NCBI GenBank assembly: GCA_013152845.1 | Contig: JAADFM010000138.1 | Span: forward strand, 1-5,196 | Source of the DNA: Methanobacteriota archaeon | GTDB taxonomy: Archaea; Hydrothermarchaeota; Hydrothermarchaeia; Hydrothermarchaeales; JAADFM01 | Direction: 5' to 3' | DNA length: 5,196 bases | Shown: positions 1 through 5,160 of the stretch, one piece after another | Position numbering within the stretch: position 1 is the stretch's first letter | How the letters are laid out: each line of letters opens with the position of its first letter | Made by a program: the position numbers and the translations under genes | Notes under the pieces: model-generated | Databases searched by the model: none | What the model was told of the DNA's origin: nothing | The model's input: only the letters and a program-made list of their open reading frames with translations

Positions 1-40
1 CCAGCTCCTTAGGGAGGGTGATGGTCTTCTTGACATACAT
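1..40 (-). CDS. Start of a probable ribbon-helix-helix (CopG/MetJ/Arc-type) DNA-binding protein, cut by the window edge
   Basis: Only the first 13 codons are in the window; the gene continues past the left edge. They read MYVKKTITLPKEL. A short basic stretch followed by alternating hydrophobic/polar residues (T-I-T-L-P) and then a helix start (K-E-L) is the usual opening of ribbon-helix-helix repressors and antitoxins, where the strand inserts into the DNA major groove. The ATG at 38-40 is preceded by GAGGT (minus strand, 49-53) with 7-8 nt spacing, a good ribosome binding site that supports this start. The gene lies 58 nt downstream of argJ on the same strand. I see no well-placed TATA box for it, so it may be read through from argJ. 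Regulator versus antitoxin cannot be decided without the rest of the gene. The family call rests on 13 residues and is an inference. Confidence 0.55.
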   Translation of the reverse strand, partial: MYVKKTITLPKEL

Positions 41-48
41 CTTTTATA

Positions 49-53
49 CCTCT
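49..53 (-). promoter_or_regulatory. Shine-Dalgarno site of the ribbon-helix-helix gene
   Basis: The minus strand reads GAGGT, then an A-rich spacer of about 8 nt, then ATG at 40. The spacer contains TATAAAAG (41-48), which resembles a TATA box but touches the start codon. It is too close to drive this gene as an archaeal promoter, so I read it as spacer. Confidence 0.5.
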
Positions 54-55
54 TT

Positions 56-65
56 AATACGTATT
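56..65. promoter_or_regulatory. Perfect 10-bp palindrome upstream of the ribbon-helix-helix gene, possible operator
   Basis: AATACGTATT is its own reverse complement. It sits 16 nt upstream of the start codon of the probable DNA-binding protein and just ahead of its ribosome binding site. Ribbon-helix-helix proteins often repress their own genes by binding short palindromes in this position. A second short palindrome, GTTAAC, follows at 69-74. The link to autoregulation is inference; a 10-bp palindrome in AT-rich spacer can also arise by chance. Confidence 0.25.
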
Positions 66-98
66 GAGGTTAACGAGTACAGGTTTTTCAATACTTCC

Positions 99-1301
99 TC
101 AAGTCGTGTACTCCGCATTGATTTTCACGTAATCGTAGCCCAGGTCGCAACCGAAGGCCGTCGCCTCCCCCTCTCCCATGGCCAGGTCGGCGGTGATGTG
201 AATCTCCTTCTCCTTCATCACCTCCTCGGCCAGTTTCAGCTCTTCCGTGCCCTCCAGTGCCAGGGGCTCGCCGTCCCTCACCAGGCAGACCTCCCTCTCC
301 CTGCCCCTGAGATAGAGGCTCACCTTCCCGGGGTCCATCTCGGCCCCCGAGTAGCCCAGTGCGGCAATGATGCGCCCCCAGTTGGGGTCGGAGCCGAAGA
401 CTGCGGTCTTCACCAGGCTCGAGCCCGCCACCGCCCTGGCCGCCGCCGCCGCATCCTCCCTGGTGGCCGCATTCCTCACCGTGACCTCGAGGTACTTTGT
501 GGCCCCCTCCCCGTCCCTTGCTATCATCCTGGCCAGCTCACGGCAGACCCGGTCCAGGGCCTTTTGGAAGTTCTCGTCGATGTCCTTGTTCCCTGCCGTC
601 CCGCCCGCTAGGAGGCACACCATGTCGTTGGTGCTCATGTCCCCGTCCACAACGGTCATGTTGAAGGAGAGCTCCACGGCCTCCCGCAGGACGGACTGGA
701 TTCTGTCCCCCGGGATGCGCGCGTCGGTTGTAAGGAAACAGAACATGGTGGCATGGACAAGGCCCGGGGCGATCATCCCCGCACCCTTGGCGATGCCCCC
801 GATGTGGACCTCCTCGCCGGTCTCCAGGGTTGTCCTTACCGAATACATCTTGGGCACGGTATCGGTGGTCATGATGGCCTTCGCCGCCGCTAGGGAGGCA
901 TCACGGGAGGATGCGGGTTCCGGCATCTCCTCCAGCAGGGCTTCTATGGCATCCATGTCCAGCCTGCGCCCGATGACCCCGGTTGAGTTTACGATGTAGT
1001 CCTGCGGGGAGCTGCCGAAGCGCCCGGCGGCGAGCCGGCACATCTCCCTGGCGTCCTCAAGCCCCTTCTCCCCGGTGAAGCAGTTGGCGTTGCCGGAGCT
1101 GGCCACGACCCCCCGCGCCTTTCCCCTCCCGGCATGCCCCAGGGACACCAGGACGGGGGCGGCCCGCACCCTGTTCGATGTCACCATGAGGGCGCAGTCC
1201 GCCTCCCCCTCGCTCAAAATCACGGCCAGACCGTACCCGCCCTTCCTGATGCCGGCGGCCTTGAACCCCGGGACGCAGACCCCCACGTCGGTCTCTTCCA
1301 T
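99..1301 (-). CDS. argJ: Bifunctional glutamate N-acetyltransferase / ornithine acetyltransferase ArgJ
   Basis: ArgJ moves the acetyl group from N-acetylornithine to glutamate, closing the acetyl cycle of arginine synthesis; some members also use acetyl-CoA. It is a cytoplasmic, self-cleaving enzyme of the Ntn-like fold. The 400-residue length is normal for the family. Visible hallmarks are STGVIG (residues 106-111, oxyanion hole T107-G108), KGAGMIAP (172-179), the self-cleavage pair A184-T185 with T185 as the expected nucleophile of the beta chain, DGEGATK (263-269), KTAVFGSDPNWGRI (298-311) and the C-terminal INAEYTT carrying N395 and the final threonines. The segment before the cleavage site is APGLVH, two residues longer than the APNM-like form I know. 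The ATG at 1301 lies 2 nt after the glmU stop and is preceded by GAGGT-like bases, so the genes form one operon. No argB, argC or argD is in view. Confidence 0.95.
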   Translation of the reverse strand: MEETDVGVCVPGFKAAGIRKGGYGLAVILSEGEADCALMVTSNRVRAAPVLVSLGHAGRGKARGVVASSGNANCFTGEKGLEDAREMCRLAAGRFGSSPQDYIVNSTGVIGRRLDMDAIEALLEEMPEPASSRDASLAAAKAIMTTDTVPKMYSVRTTLETGEEVHIGGIAKGAGMIAPGLVHATMFCFLTTDARIPGDRIQSVLREAVELSFNMTVVDGDMSTNDMVCLLAGGTAGNKDIDENFQKALDRVCRELARMIARDGEGATKYLEVTVRNAATREDAAAAARAVAGSSLVKTAVFGSDPNWGRIIAALGYSGAEMDPGKVSLYLRGREREVCLVRDGEPLALEGTEELKLAEEVMKEKEIHITADLAMGEGEATAFGCDLGYDYVKINAEYTT

Positions 1302-1303
1302 CT

Positions 1304-2548
1304 CTACCTCTCCACGAGGTCCTGTTTCAGGACCATGAATGAATCCCTGGGAACGTCGCGGTCCACCACGACCCCGGGGCCTATCATGGTGTTGGAGCCT
1401 ATCTTGCGCCCGGAGTTTATCATGACGTTGAGGCCCAGCTTCACGTTGTCCCCGATGACGGTGCCCAGCTTGCGCCTGCCCGAATCCACCAGCTCCCCCT
1501 TCAGGCGCATCTTCACATTGGCGCTGTCCAGGCGCAGGTTGCCCACCTTGGCCCCCGCACCGAAGTTACAGCCCCGCCCCACCACGGAGTCCCCGAGGTA
1601 TGAGAGGTGTGGGATGCTGGTGCCGTCCATGACGATGCTGTTTTTTATCTCCACCCCGCCTCCCACCCTGCAGTTGTCCCCGATGGTGGCATAGGAGCGC
1701 AGGTGTGCGTTTGGCCCCACCGCGGAATTCCTCCCGATGTAGACCGGCCCCTCGATATAGGTCCCGGACCTTATCACCGACCCCTCCCCCAGGTGGAGCT
1801 CGCCCTTTATCGCCACGAAATCCTCCACCATGCCCAGGACCTCCATCTCCATGGAGTCCAGGACGGCCTGGTTGGAATCCAGGTAGGTCCAGGGGGTCCC
1901 GATATCGAGTAGGGGCCCCTGGACGGTGACGCCTTTGACGGTCCTGCCCTCTTCAATCAGCAGGGAGATGGAATCCGTTATCTCGTACTCGCCCCGGGGC
2001 GACTTCCCGGTCCTCTCTATGGCATGGAAGATATCCGGGGAGAAGGCGTAAACACCTGCGTTGGCCAGGTTCGATTTCGGGTCTTCGGGCTTTTCGGTTA
2101 TCCCCTTCACCAGAGCGCCCTCCAGCTCCACGATGCCGTAGAGGGACGGCTCCTCCACCTCCAGGAGACCCAGCGTGGCCGAAGAACCTTCATGGGCATC
2201 CGCCACCGCCCGGATGGCCTCCCGGGGGAGGACGGCGTCCCCGTTGAGTACCAGGAAGTCATCGTCGAATGATGCCTGGCCCACGGCGTGGGCGGTGCCC
2301 AGGCGTTCCTCCTGGGTGAGGTAGGATATCCTGGCCCCGAACCTCCCCCCGTCCCCGAAGTGCTCCATTATCTGCCTCCCCAGGTGGCCCACAAGGATGG
2401 TGATGTCCCCTATGCCCTCTGCCACAAGGGCCTCGACTATGTGCTCCAAAACAGGCTTGCCGCCCAGGGGCAGCATGCATTTCGCCTGGGTCTCGGTGAG
2501 GGGTTCCAGCCTGGTGCCTCTGCCTGCGGCGAGGATGAGGGCCTCCAT
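1304..2548 (-). CDS. glmU: GlmU-like bifunctional sugar-1-phosphate nucleotidylyltransferase / acetyltransferase (archaeal type)
   Basis: It probably makes a UDP- or dTDP-activated amino sugar: acetylation of glucosamine-1-phosphate with acetyl-CoA and transfer to UTP, giving UDP-GlcNAc. The N-terminal half (about 1-235) is a nucleotidyltransferase domain with LAAGRGTRL (6-14), K31 in PLGGKP, LNGD (101-104), EKPEDP (152-157) and GEYEITD (186-192). The C-terminal half (about 245-405) is a left-handed beta-helix built from I/V-G-x-x hexapeptide repeats. HLSYLGD (314-320), GCNFGAG (326-332) and N337 match the acetyltransferase site pattern of the archaeal enzymes typified by Sulfolobus ST0452. 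The length of 414 fits that group. The ATG at 2548 is the only usable start: an in-frame TAA lies at 2558-2560, and MEALILAAG is the normal family N-terminus. It is the first gene of an operon with argJ. Nucleotide and sugar preference cannot be read from the sequence. Confidence 0.9.
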   Translation of the reverse strand: MEALILAAGRGTRLEPLTETQAKCMLPLGGKPVLEHIVEALVAEGIGDITILVGHLGRQIMEHFGDGGRFGARISYLTQEERLGTAHAVGQASFDDDFLVLNGDAVLPREAIRAVADAHEGSSATLGLLEVEEPSLYGIVELEGALVKGITEKPEDPKSNLANAGVYAFSPDIFHAIERTGKSPRGEYEITDSISLLIEEGRTVKGVTVQGPLLDIGTPWTYLDSNQAVLDSMEMEVLGMVEDFVAIKGELHLGEGSVIRSGTYIEGPVYIGRNSAVGPNAHLRSYATIGDNCRVGGGVEIKNSIVMDGTSIPHLSYLGDSVVGRGCNFGAGAKVGNLRLDSANVKMRLKGELVDSGRRKLGTVIGDNVKLGLNVMINSGRKIGSNTMIGPGVVVDRDVPRDSFMVLKQDLVER

Positions 2549-2571
2549 GGGATATTTTTACGTCCGGCGCC

Positions 2572-2579
2572 TTTATAAA
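2572..2579 (-). promoter_or_regulatory. TATA box of the glmU-argJ operon, spaced for a leaderless transcript
   Basis: The box TTTATAAA is centred about 27 nt upstream of the glmU ATG (2548). Archaeal transcription usually starts 22-27 nt downstream of the TATA centre, which places the transcript start at or within a few bases of the ATG. No Shine-Dalgarno sequence lies between box and start, which agrees with leaderless translation. The upstream BRE is not convincing. Confidence 0.6.
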
Positions 2580-2630
2580 CCTTGGCAAAACCCTGCTTGT
2601 GGATGGTTGTGCATAAAACGTAACGAACAC

Positions 2631-2643
2631 CGAAATATCTAAT
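2631..2643 (+). promoter_or_regulatory. Probable BRE/TATA promoter of the cyclophilin gene
   Basis: CGAAA followed by TATCTAATA resembles an archaeal BRE plus TATA pair. It is centred about 45 nt upstream of the ATG at 2682, predicting a start near 2663 and a leader of about 19 nt. That leader would contain the GGGAG ribosome binding site at 2669-2673. The box is weaker than the one serving glmU on the other strand. Confidence 0.4.
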
Positions 2644-2668
2644 AACCTTGACCTGGGAAACCTTATCA

Positions 2669-2673
2669 GGGAG
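2669..2673 (+). promoter_or_regulatory. Shine-Dalgarno site fixing the cyclophilin start
   Basis: GGGAG with 8 nt spacing precedes the ATG at 2682. It supports this codon as the true start of the upstream half of the frameshifted gene, rather than the GTG at 2930 that an ORF finder would choose for the downstream half. Confidence 0.5.
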
Positions 2674-2681
2674 TTAGAAAA

Positions 2682-3121
2682 ATGGCAGGAAATCCGCTGG
2701 CCGTCGTGGCTACCGAAAAGGGGGAGTTCAGCTTCGAGTTATATGAAAAGAGGGCGCCCCCGTCACCGTCGCCAACTTCATAGAGCTGGCCGAATCCGGG
2801 TTCTACGACGGCCTCACCTTCCACCGCTACGAGCCGGGGTTTGTCATCCAGGGCGGTGACCCGAAGGGCGACGGCACCGGGGGTTCGGAGAAGACCATCC
2901 CGCTGGAAATCCACCCCGAGCTCAGACACGTGGAGGGGGCGGTGGGCATGGCCCGCTCCCAGGACCCGGACAGCGCCTCCAGCCAGTTCTACATCACCCT
3001 GGCCGAGGTGCCCTTCCTCGACGGCCACTATGCCGTATTCGGAAAGGTCACCCAGGGGATGGACGTTGTCAGGTCCTTGAGGGCCGGGGACAGGATGGAG
3101 AAGGTCAGGATTGTGCGGTAG
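2682..3121 (+). pseudogene. Cyclophilin-type peptidyl-prolyl cis-trans isomerase, interrupted by a frameshift
   Basis: Cyclophilins catalyse cis-trans isomerisation of X-Pro bonds and help protein folding; no signal peptide is seen, so the product would be cytoplasmic. From ATG 2682 the first frame gives MAGNPLAVVATEKGEF...ELYEKRAP and then runs into TAG at 2781. From 2762 another frame continues the family exactly: VTVANF, FHR with the catalytic arginine (R48 of the joined protein), GFVIQGGDP (F53, Q56), [25 protein letters not shown], ending at TAG 3119-3121. The join lies at or near a run of five C (2757-2761). Removing two bases restores the family spacing A-P-x-T-V-x-N-F and gives 145 residues; adding one base gives 146 with one extra residue. 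The position equivalent to Trp121 of human cyclophilin A is Phe, as in cyclosporin-insensitive bacterial forms. Sequencing error, a real mutation and recoding all remain possible. The 3' end overlaps the convergent membrane protein gene by 17 nt. Confidence 0.88.
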
Positions 3122-3467
3122 GTCCCACCCTCTTTCTCAACTCGGCATATACCGACCGCACCAAAAGGCCCAGGGCGGCCCCCAGAAACCCCAGGTAGGC
3201 CAGCATGAACACGAAGCCCAGGGGTGCGAACTTGAAGGAATAAAGGAGGGCGAAGGTGAGGGAGAAATCGGGCCTGATGCGCTGGGCGAGGTAGTCCATG
3301 AAGGTCACGAAGAAAAAGACCGCCTTGAGGAAGACGCCAGATGCGCCTCCCTGGACCCTCGGGTAGAAGACGGCATACCCCAGGGTGGAGATGACCCCCA
3401 CCAGCCAGCCTGCCAGGGCGGTCCTTTCCCCCCCGCCCAGGTCCTGCAAACTCCTAATCTTCCACAT
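3105..3467 (-). CDS. Small integral membrane protein of unknown function
   Basis: I do not recognise a family. The 120 residues contain hydrophobic segments at about 17-35, 44-61 and 70-103. The last is long enough for two helices and has K79 and P82 near its middle, so three or four membrane passes are possible. The C-terminus is basic (R104, R111-K112-R113). There is no cysteine or histidine cluster and no obvious catalytic motif. The ATG at 3467 overlaps the end of the mutase gene by 14 nt, and an in-frame stop at 3471-3473 rules out a longer form, so translation is probably coupled to the mutase. The 3' end overlaps the convergent cyclophilin by 17 nt. Alternating hydrophobic blocks with charged ends, plus the operon-like overlap, argue for a real gene; with no recognised homologue, some doubt remains. 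Confidence 0.7.
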   Translation of the reverse strand: MWKIRSLQDLGGGERTALAGWLVGVISTLGYAVFYPRVQGGASGVFLKAVFFFVTFMDYLAQRIRPDFSLTFALLYSFKFAPLGFVFMLAYLGFLGAALGLLVRSVYAELRKRVGPTAQS

Positions 3468-4824
3468 CCTTCATGGCTTCTTCGAACTCCCCTTTCATCT
3501 CTTCCAGCAGTTCCTGGAGCCTGGCCTCGGTGGCTGCCTCCACGGTGCAGCGGATGAGGGGGGTGGTGTTGGAGGGGCGCAGCAGGGCCCAGCCGTCCCG
3601 GAAGACGACCCTGGCCCCGTCGGTGAGGTCCATCTCGGCCCCCCTGGCCTTCAGGTTCTCGATGATGCGCTCCATGACCTTGAACTTCATCCTGTCAGGG
3701 CAGGGGAACTTCTCCGCCCTCTTGGGGTAGGAGGGGATCTCGTCCATCAGTTCTGAGAGCTTCTTCTCTGACCTGCTCAGTATCTCCCCCAGGCGCAGCG
3801 AGACCGCCATGGGGTCGTCGAAGACGTAGAGCTCGGGCATGAAGTAGTGGGCCGAGGTCTCCATGGCGAAGAGGGCCGAGTGCTCCTTTATGGCCTCGGC
3901 CACGAAGACGTCCCCCACCCGCACCCGCTGAACCGTGCCGCCATACTTCGGTATCTCCTCCTCGACTATCATGGAGCACTCCACGTTGGCGATGATGGTG
4001 CCCGGGCCCTGCCTCTCCAGGATGTCCCGGGATATGATGATGCCTATCTTCTCGCTCTGGCAGGTGCGCCCCTTATCGTCCACGAAGGCGCAGCGGTCGG
4101 CGTCCCCGTCGTAGCCCACCCCGAAGTCCGCACCCATGGAGACCACCGCGGCCTTCAGGTCGGTCAGTGTCCTGTCGTTGGGCTCCGAGGGCCGGCCCGG
4201 GAAGGTGCCGTCGGGATAGGAGTGGATGGTCGAGACCTCGGCACCCAGGTCGCGGAAGAGGTAGGGGGCCACCAGGGAGGCGGCTCCGTTTCCGGCGTCA
4301 AGGACCACCCTGAAGGGTTTCTTGAACTCGAACCTCTCTTTGAGGAAATCGGAGTACTCCTTGAGGGTGGTCTCGCTGGGGTACTGGACAATCTGTCCAA
4401 CCCTGTTCCAGGGCGCCTGGACGAACTCCCCCTTCAAGAATATGTCCCTGACCTCCCGGTTCTGGGTGGTGTAGCCGGAGCCGTCGCCGTGGCGGAACCT
4501 GATGCCGTTGTACTCCGGCGGGTTGTGGCTGGCCGTTATATAGGCCCCGGCATCGAAGCCCCCGGTGAGGACCTTGAAGTTGGCCACCGGGATGGGCACA
4601 AGGCCTGTGACATAGACGTCGCATCCTGTGGATGCCAGGCCCGAGACAAAGGCCTGTTCCATGATCTCGCTGGATGTCCGGGGGTCGCGGCCCACCAGGA
4701 CCCGGCCACCGCCGCCCAGGTATGTGCCGAAGGCCATGCCGATCCGTGTCACGGTCTCGGCCGTTATCTCCTGGTTGAAGACCGCCCTGATGTCGTAGGC
4801 CCTGAAGATGTGCTCGTAGTCCAC
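3454..4824 (-). CDS. Phosphohexomutase (phosphomannomutase / phosphoglucomutase / phosphoglucosamine mutase family)
   Basis: It interconverts hexose-6-phosphate and hexose-1-phosphate through a phosphoserine, in the cytoplasm. The four signatures of the alpha-D-phosphohexomutase family are in order over 456 residues: TASHNPPEYNG (97-107, phosphoserine S99), the metal loop DGDADR (239-244), the sugar loop in AMETSAH (320-326) and the phosphate-binding RPSNTTPLIR (416-425). The N-terminal FRAYDIR (7-13) is also typical. The sugar loop is odd: the usual form is GGExSGH, and here the glycines are replaced by A, M and A while E322, S324 and H326 remain. Substrate is unresolved. A GlmM role would feed the GlmU-like enzyme encoded nearby; a phosphomannomutase/phosphoglucomutase role is equally compatible. 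Translation starts with GTG at 4824, preceded by GGTGGT (4831-4836). A membrane protein gene overlaps its 3' end. Confidence 0.92.
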   Translation of the reverse strand: MDYEHIFRAYDIRAVFNQEITAETVTRIGMAFGTYLGGGGRVLVGRDPRTSSEIMEQAFVSGLASTGCDVYVTGLVPIPVANFKVLTGGFDAGAYITASHNPPEYNGIRFRHGDGSGYTTQNREVRDIFLKGEFVQAPWNRVGQIVQYPSETTLKEYSDFLKERFEFKKPFRVVLDAGNGAASLVAPYLFRDLGAEVSTIHSYPDGTFPGRPSEPNDRTLTDLKAAVVSMGADFGVGYDGDADRCAFVDDKGRTCQSEKIGIIISRDILERQGPGTIIANVECSMIVEEEIPKYGGTVQRVRVGDVFVAEAIKEHSALFAMETSAHYFMPELYVFDDPMAVSLRLGEILSRSEKKLSELMDEIPSYPKRAEKFPCPDRMKFKVMERIIENLKARGAEMDLTDGARVVFRDGWALLRPSNTTPLIRCTVEAATEARLQELLEEMKGEFEEAMKDVED

Positions 4825-4830
4825 CTTGAA

Positions 4831-4836
4831 ACCACC
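4831..4836 (-). promoter_or_regulatory. Probable ribosome binding site of the phosphohexomutase gene
   Basis: GGTGGT lies 6 nt ahead of the GTG start at 4824. It partly matches the archaeal Shine-Dalgarno GGAGGTGA and supports the GTG, which is also where the family N-terminus (xxxxIFRAYDIR) should begin. Confidence 0.4.
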
Positions 4837-4860
4837 AGGGTTAGGTTTTGGTCCCCCGGG

Positions 4861-4868
4861 ATATATAA
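4861..4868 (-). promoter_or_regulatory. TATA box ahead of the phosphohexomutase gene
   Basis: TTATATAT on the minus strand is centred about 40 nt upstream of the GTG at 4824, predicting a transcript start near 4838 and a leader of about 14 nt that includes the ribosome binding site. It lies in the 57-nt gap after the zinc ribbon gene, so the mutase probably has its own promoter even though both genes point the same way. Confidence 0.5.
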
Positions 4869-4881
4869 CGGTTATGACTGC

Positions 4882-5034
4882 CTAGAGGAACTTCCTCCAC
4901 CCGCATTTCAGGCAGAAAAAGACGTCTGACTCACGGTTGTAGAAGAGGCGCTTGATTACCGTGGTGTTCCCGCAGCTCGGGCACATCTTGGAGGGGATGG
5001 GTTCCACCTGGCATATCGAACCTGCAACACTCAT
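4882..5034 (-). CDS. 50-residue zinc ribbon protein, distantly like the C-terminal ribbon of TFS/RPB9
   Basis: The product has two CxxC knuckles, MCPSCGN (C18, C21) and FFCLKCGW (C41, C44), separated by 19 residues, plus a lone C8. This is a zinc ribbon. The CPxCGN opening, an aromatic pair before the second knuckle and the CGWRKF ending resemble the C-terminal ribbon of archaeal TFS and RPB9-type RNA polymerase factors. The loop is about five residues shorter, and the acidic D-E pair used by TFS for transcript cleavage is missing, so cleavage activity is not expected. ATG 5034 is preceded by AGAGGAG with 9 nt spacing, and an in-frame TGA at 5050-5052 rules out a longer form. It has its own TATA box and lies upstream of the mutase gene. 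Function is unknown; nucleic acid or polymerase binding is a guess from the fold. Confidence 0.75.
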   Translation of the reverse strand: MSVAGSICQVEPIPSKMCPSCGNTTVIKRLFYNRESDVFFCLKCGWRKFL

Positions 5035-5043
5035 CTCGGTATT

Positions 5044-5050
5044 CTCCTCT
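5044..5050 (-). promoter_or_regulatory. Shine-Dalgarno site of the zinc ribbon gene
   Basis: AGAGGAG on the minus strand is 9 nt from the ATG at 5034. It strengthens the case that this very short frame is translated. Confidence 0.55.
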
Positions 5051-5080
5051 CATGGGTAAGTGAAAAAGAGGCCATTTCGG

Positions 5081-5088
5081 TATATATC
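5081..5088 (-). promoter_or_regulatory. TATA box of the zinc ribbon gene
   Basis: GATATATA on the minus strand is centred about 50 nt upstream of the ATG at 5034. It predicts a start near 5058 and a leader of about 24 nt containing the ribosome binding site. It faces away from a second, rightward TATA-like box at 5128-5134. Confidence 0.5.
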
Positions 5089-5127
5089 ACCTTGGTTGAC
5101 GCCAGCGGCCACCGCAGGTAACAGAAA

Positions 5128-5134
5128 TTATACA
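5128..5134 (+). promoter_or_regulatory. TATA-like box for the rightward gene at the window end
   Basis: TTATACA, preceded by CAGAAA as a possible BRE, is centred about 30 nt upstream of the ATG at 5161. That would give a leader of only a few bases or none. The overlapping imperfect inverted repeat around ACATGT (5135-5140), flanked by TATA on both sides, could bind a regulator, but the support is weak. Confidence 0.35.
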
Positions 5135-5160
5135 CATGTTATACCGCAATAAGTAGGAAA

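Noticed and set aside
41..48. TATAAAAG as a promoter for the ribbon-helix-helix gene
   Set aside because: It abuts the ATG at 38-40. An archaeal TATA box would start transcription about 25 nt further on, inside the gene; the stretch fits better as spacer after the GAGGT site.
18..611. A 197-codon plus-strand open frame over the end of argJ
   Set aside because: Composition is dominated by L/H/P/G/R in the manner of antisense frames, and the argJ motifs on the other strand explain the conservation of this stretch.
2259..2630. A 123-codon minus-strand open frame overlapping the glmU start and promoter
   Set aside because: It is out of frame with glmU, has a P/R/G/H-rich nonsense composition, and crosses the glmU TATA box.
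2755..2765. A programmed frameshift as the default reading of the cyclophilin gene
   Set aside because: No good slippery heptamer or obvious downstream stem-loop was seen, and cyclophilins are not known to use recoding. An indel at the C run is simpler, so recoding is kept only as an option to test.
2930..3121. A short 63-codon gene starting at GTG 2930
   Set aside because: It is only the C-terminal part of the frameshifted cyclophilin. Family sequence in the same frame continues upstream to 2762, so GTG 2930 is an internal valine codon.
3847..4929. A 360-codon open frame on the plus strand
   Set aside because: It is antisense to the phosphohexomutase, is rich in G/H/V/P without any domain pattern, and runs across the mutase promoter into the zinc ribbon gene. 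It is a GC-rich shadow frame.
5128..5145. An inverted repeat around ACATGT as a definite operator
   Set aside because: The arms are imperfect and AT-rich, only the central 6 bp is a perfect palindrome, and no candidate regulator is tied to it.
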